Of a stretch of DNA of 30,144 bases, positions 28,443-30,144 are shown piece after piece. The translations under genes were made by a program, and so were the position numbers. Source of the DNA: Leptospira gomenensis (lineage in GTDB: Bacteria > Spirochaetota > Leptospiria > Leptospirales > Leptospiraceae). A model generated the notes under the pieces. That model had not been told where the DNA came from. It was given only the letters and a program-made list of their open reading frames with translations, and searched no databases. The stretch spans positions 1 through 30,144 of the forward strand of contig NZ_RQFA01000041.1 of assembly GCF_004770155.1 (NCBI RefSeq), written 5' to 3'. Every line of letters starts with the position of its first letter. The stretch's first letter is position 1.

Positions 28443-28552
28443 TTCATTCGATTGCCGACAAGACGTAAATGAATCTTGATCGAAGTCTGCGTCTCATCGA
28501 TACTTTCCCGCAAACCGATCGAGTTTGTCCCCTAAAAACGGGTTTTTCTCTT

Positions 28553-29554
28553 TTATTCATAACCCAAATTCGACAACTCTTCATTTAAATGAATTCCCGA
28601 TTCTATTAAAGTTTTGTAATCTGATTTCTTGTTCTTAGAATACAAAATGTCCCCAAGATAACGACCATATTTGTCCTGAAAATGAGTGCGGAGTAAAAGA
28701 TTCATTCCCGGTTTTAATTTCTTCTTCAACAATTCAAACGCTTTTTCCCCGTCCGCGCTTCCAAGCTCGGGAGCATTCACTCCAAGTAAACGGATCTTCT
28801 GACGAGAGATCAGATCGAAACCTAAGGATATCTGCACAAGTAAAGTATCTCCATCTACCACTCTTTCCAAAGTGCAAAAGTAATGATACAGGAAAGATTT
28901 CGGATCAGCATTTTCAATTTGCCAATTTTTCTTTTCCTTCTTTAAGCGTAGGATAGCATTCGATTTAAAATTTTTAGAATCCAAAGAATGAAAACAGTTA
29001 AATCCTAAATCGATCCAGAGATTGTCTTTGTTGTTTGAGTCTTTGTTTACGATTTTGTAATGGAAGATCTCACCGCTCGGACGATTCCATTTCAAAGACC
29101 GCCCCCCGCCGTAGTAGCCGCTTTCACGAGCTTTTCTCTCTAAAACGAAACGGTTCCAACCGTTCTCGATCGCGTCTTTTTCCAATTTCCTTCTTGCGTT
29201 TGCGTTGGACACGGAAGCAAGAATTCGGTAATGACCCCAACTCAAACCGTAGTTTAAAGTCTTGTTGTGATAGGCGTAATAAAACTTGAGAGCGTAGTAA
29301 AGTGATCTTCTGGAAAAACCAACTTCAATCTTTTGCGATTCCACCGAAAGACGTTCTATGATGTTTTTCATCTTTTGTTTCGATTTTTCACTCGTCACAT
29401 CCGTGTTAAACTCTTCACTAAGTAAGGAGCCGATTTTTAAATAACCTTCTAAAAAGAATTTGTTCCCTCCTTTGTATGTATTCGTTTGAATCGACTTCAA
29501 TACTTCTGCAATCTCAGTCGTGATGTCTTGAGGAACTTTTTGTCTTTGTTTCAA
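28553..29554 (-). CDS. DUF1016-N (YhcG-like) protein with C-terminal staphylococcal-nuclease domain
   Basis: A 333-residue protein with two recognisable parts. Residues 10-145 match the N-terminal DUF1016 (YhcG) helical domain: GFSRRSLYYALKFYYAY (79-95), LSWGHYRILASVSNANARRK (104-123), and AIENGWNRFVLERKARES. In YhcG relatives this is followed by a PD-(D/E)XK nuclease; here, after a linker of about 75 residues, it is followed by an SNase-like OB-fold nuclease (about 224-333). The SNase catalytic set is complete: D234 and D236 in VVDGDT, R255 in IRLLGVNAPE, E263 in the same motif, and R298 in DKYGR. No signal peptide, so it should act on cytosolic nucleic acid. Alternative: a housekeeping Leptospira nuclease family. 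A decayed copy lies at 26044-26190. Confidence 0.85.
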   Translation of the reverse strand: MKQRQKVPQDITTEIAEVLKSIQTNTYKGGNKFFLEGYLKIGSLLSEEFNTDVTSEKSKQKMKNIIERLSVESQKIEVGFSRRSLYYALKFYYAYHNKTLNYGLSWGHYRILASVSNANARRKLEKDAIENGWNRFVLERKARESGYYGGGRSLKWNRPSGEIFHYKIVNKDSNNKDNLWIDLGFNCFHSLDSKNFKSNAILRLKKEKKNWQIENADPKSFLYHYFCTLERVVDGDTLLVQISLGFDLISRQKIRLLGVNAPELGSADGEKAFELLKKKLKPGMNLLLRTHFQDKYGRYLGDILYSKNKKSDYKTLIESGIHLNEELSNLGYE

Positions 29555-29865
29555 GTTAGGGACCTTTTCTTGAAAGCAAGGATGTTTGCTTTTAGGAAAA
29601 ACGCAAGTGGATTAAGTTTGAAGGAGAAAGAAATTGAGATTGAGAGAGTTTCTGTGGATTACGTAGAATGCCCAGAATCGGCAGTCAGTGGCATTCCGTG
29701 AGGGATTGGGCAATAAAAATTTCAAAAAACGTCAGCCTGTTGTCGCAAAAAATTTGAGATTATAATCTGAAAGTATTTACGTTCCGTTTTTGGTGGTGAG
29801 GGCTTTAGTTTGTTGCACAATTTGGTGCGGTGGAGTCACCTAATCATTGTTACTGTAACACTTGG
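29555..29865. other. Intergenic region between nuclease and transposase
   Basis: It contains the nuclease upstream region (on the - strand) and the right copy of the 95-bp direct repeat. Nothing else is recognisable; the frame at 29486-29701 on the + strand is antisense or low-information. Confidence 0.5.
29720..29815 (+). repeat. 95-bp direct repeat, right copy (probable IS left end)
   Basis: Partner of 27196-27290, with 45 identical bases at 29758-29802. It ends about 50 bases before the likely start of the transposase, the place expected for an insertion-sequence left end with its promoter. Confidence 0.8.
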
Positions 29866-30144
29866 TTGTTTCTGTTTATTCTCGAAAATATTTTGTTAGT
29901 CTTTTTTTGGCTTCTATCTCCTCAAAAAGTAGAAAGTGCGTTCAGGTTTCTACTTCTAAAATCCAAACAAATCTTCGGGTTCAAGAAAAGATCAAGCGGA
30001 AGATCCAAGCTCCGTATATATTGGGACATCTACTATCAAGTCAAAGACATGTTGAAAAACGGAGCTTGTTGGGGAGCTTCCAGAATTCATTCAGAGCTTT
30101 TACTTTTAGGATTTGATATTTCCTTAAGTTCCGTGAAAAGGATC
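29866..30144 (+). CDS. Transposase of the integrase-core type, N-terminal part (runs off the window)
   Basis: An open frame without ATG, readable from a TTG at 29866 to the last base (93 codons). It encodes LFLFILENILLVFFWLL, a basic stretch FKKRSSGRSKLRIYW, then LKNGACWGASRIHSELLLLG and FDISLSSVKRI. The motif W-G-A-x-R-I-H-x-E-L-L-x-L-G-x-x-I-S-x-S-(S/T)-V is the helix-turn-helix region that precedes the rve (DDE) catalytic domain in a common class of IS transposases/integrases. The DDE part lies beyond the window, so whether the element is intact cannot be judged. The start codon is uncertain; the frame is open further upstream. Confidence 0.75.
   Translation, partial: MFLFILENILLVFFWLLSPQKVESAFRFLLLKSKQIFGFKKRSSGRSKLRIYWDIYYQVKDMLKNGACWGASRIHSELLLLGFDISLSSVKRI

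Overview
The window reads as chromosomal DNA of a spirochaete of the genus Leptospira. This rests on family recognition, not a database search: a DUF1564 protein at the left edge (a family I know essentially only from Leptospira), lipoproteins with relaxed spirochaetal lipoboxes, a Leptospira-style adenylate cyclase, a SpoIIE phosphatase next to a response regulator, and short dispersed inverted repeats. Coding density is high between about 8 and 24.5 kb and low in three places: 0.35-1.37 kb, 6.75-7.62 kb, and 24.5 kb to the right edge.

Layout. (1) 0-1.37 kb: the 3' part of a DUF1564 gene, then about 1 kb without a credible gene, very A+C-rich on the + strand. (2) 1.37-6.75 kb: an unusual short-chain dehydrogenase with a Cys4 knuckle (-), a small secreted VTSFPD-repeat protein (+), a class III adenylate cyclase (+) with a strong terminator, and a methylsuccinyl-CoA-dehydrogenase-like acyl-CoA dehydrogenase (-). 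(3) 6.75-7.62 kb: gene debris (a lipoprotein leader, a flagellin-like C-terminal fragment) plus a dispersed inverted repeat. (4) 7.62-12.1 kb (-): a surface-glycan operon in the order nucleotidyltransferase/GT2 fusion, NDP-sugar epimerase, GT2, polytopic membrane protein, preceded by a small helical protein. (5) 12.7-15.2 kb (-): mltG, a HisI-like protein with an altered metal motif, and ssb, with short GTGTGGGAACTCACAC repeats between them. (6) 15.46-19.4 kb (+): an ABC ATPase, FtsX/MacB permease and HlyD-type adaptor, translationally coupled. (7) 19.47-21.6 kb (-): fatty-acid-hydroxylase-like membrane enzyme, then Spy/CnrX-like lipoprotein, ECF sigma factor and small single-TM protein, a CnrYXH-like signalling cassette; a MarR regulator diverges from it. 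(8) 22.26-24.5 kb (-): GAF-SpoIIE phosphatase and a response regulator with an unassigned C-terminal domain.

(9) 24.5-30.1 kb is the accessory, plastic part. An intact lipoprotein gene faces an intact nuclease gene in which a DUF1016 (YhcG-type) N-terminal domain is joined to a staphylococcal-nuclease domain with all catalytic residues. To its left lie a second intact lipoprotein paralogue and decayed remnants of a third lipoprotein and a second nuclease in the same convergent arrangement. A 95-bp direct repeat is present twice. Its right copy precedes the start of an integrase-type transposase that runs off the window, which suggests transposon-associated duplication and decay. This module is the best candidate for an undescribed system.

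Three 13-14-bp inverted repeats with conserved flanks (6984-7042, 12650-12679, 24876-24936) form a dispersed repeat family. No tRNA, rRNA or CRISPR array was recognised.
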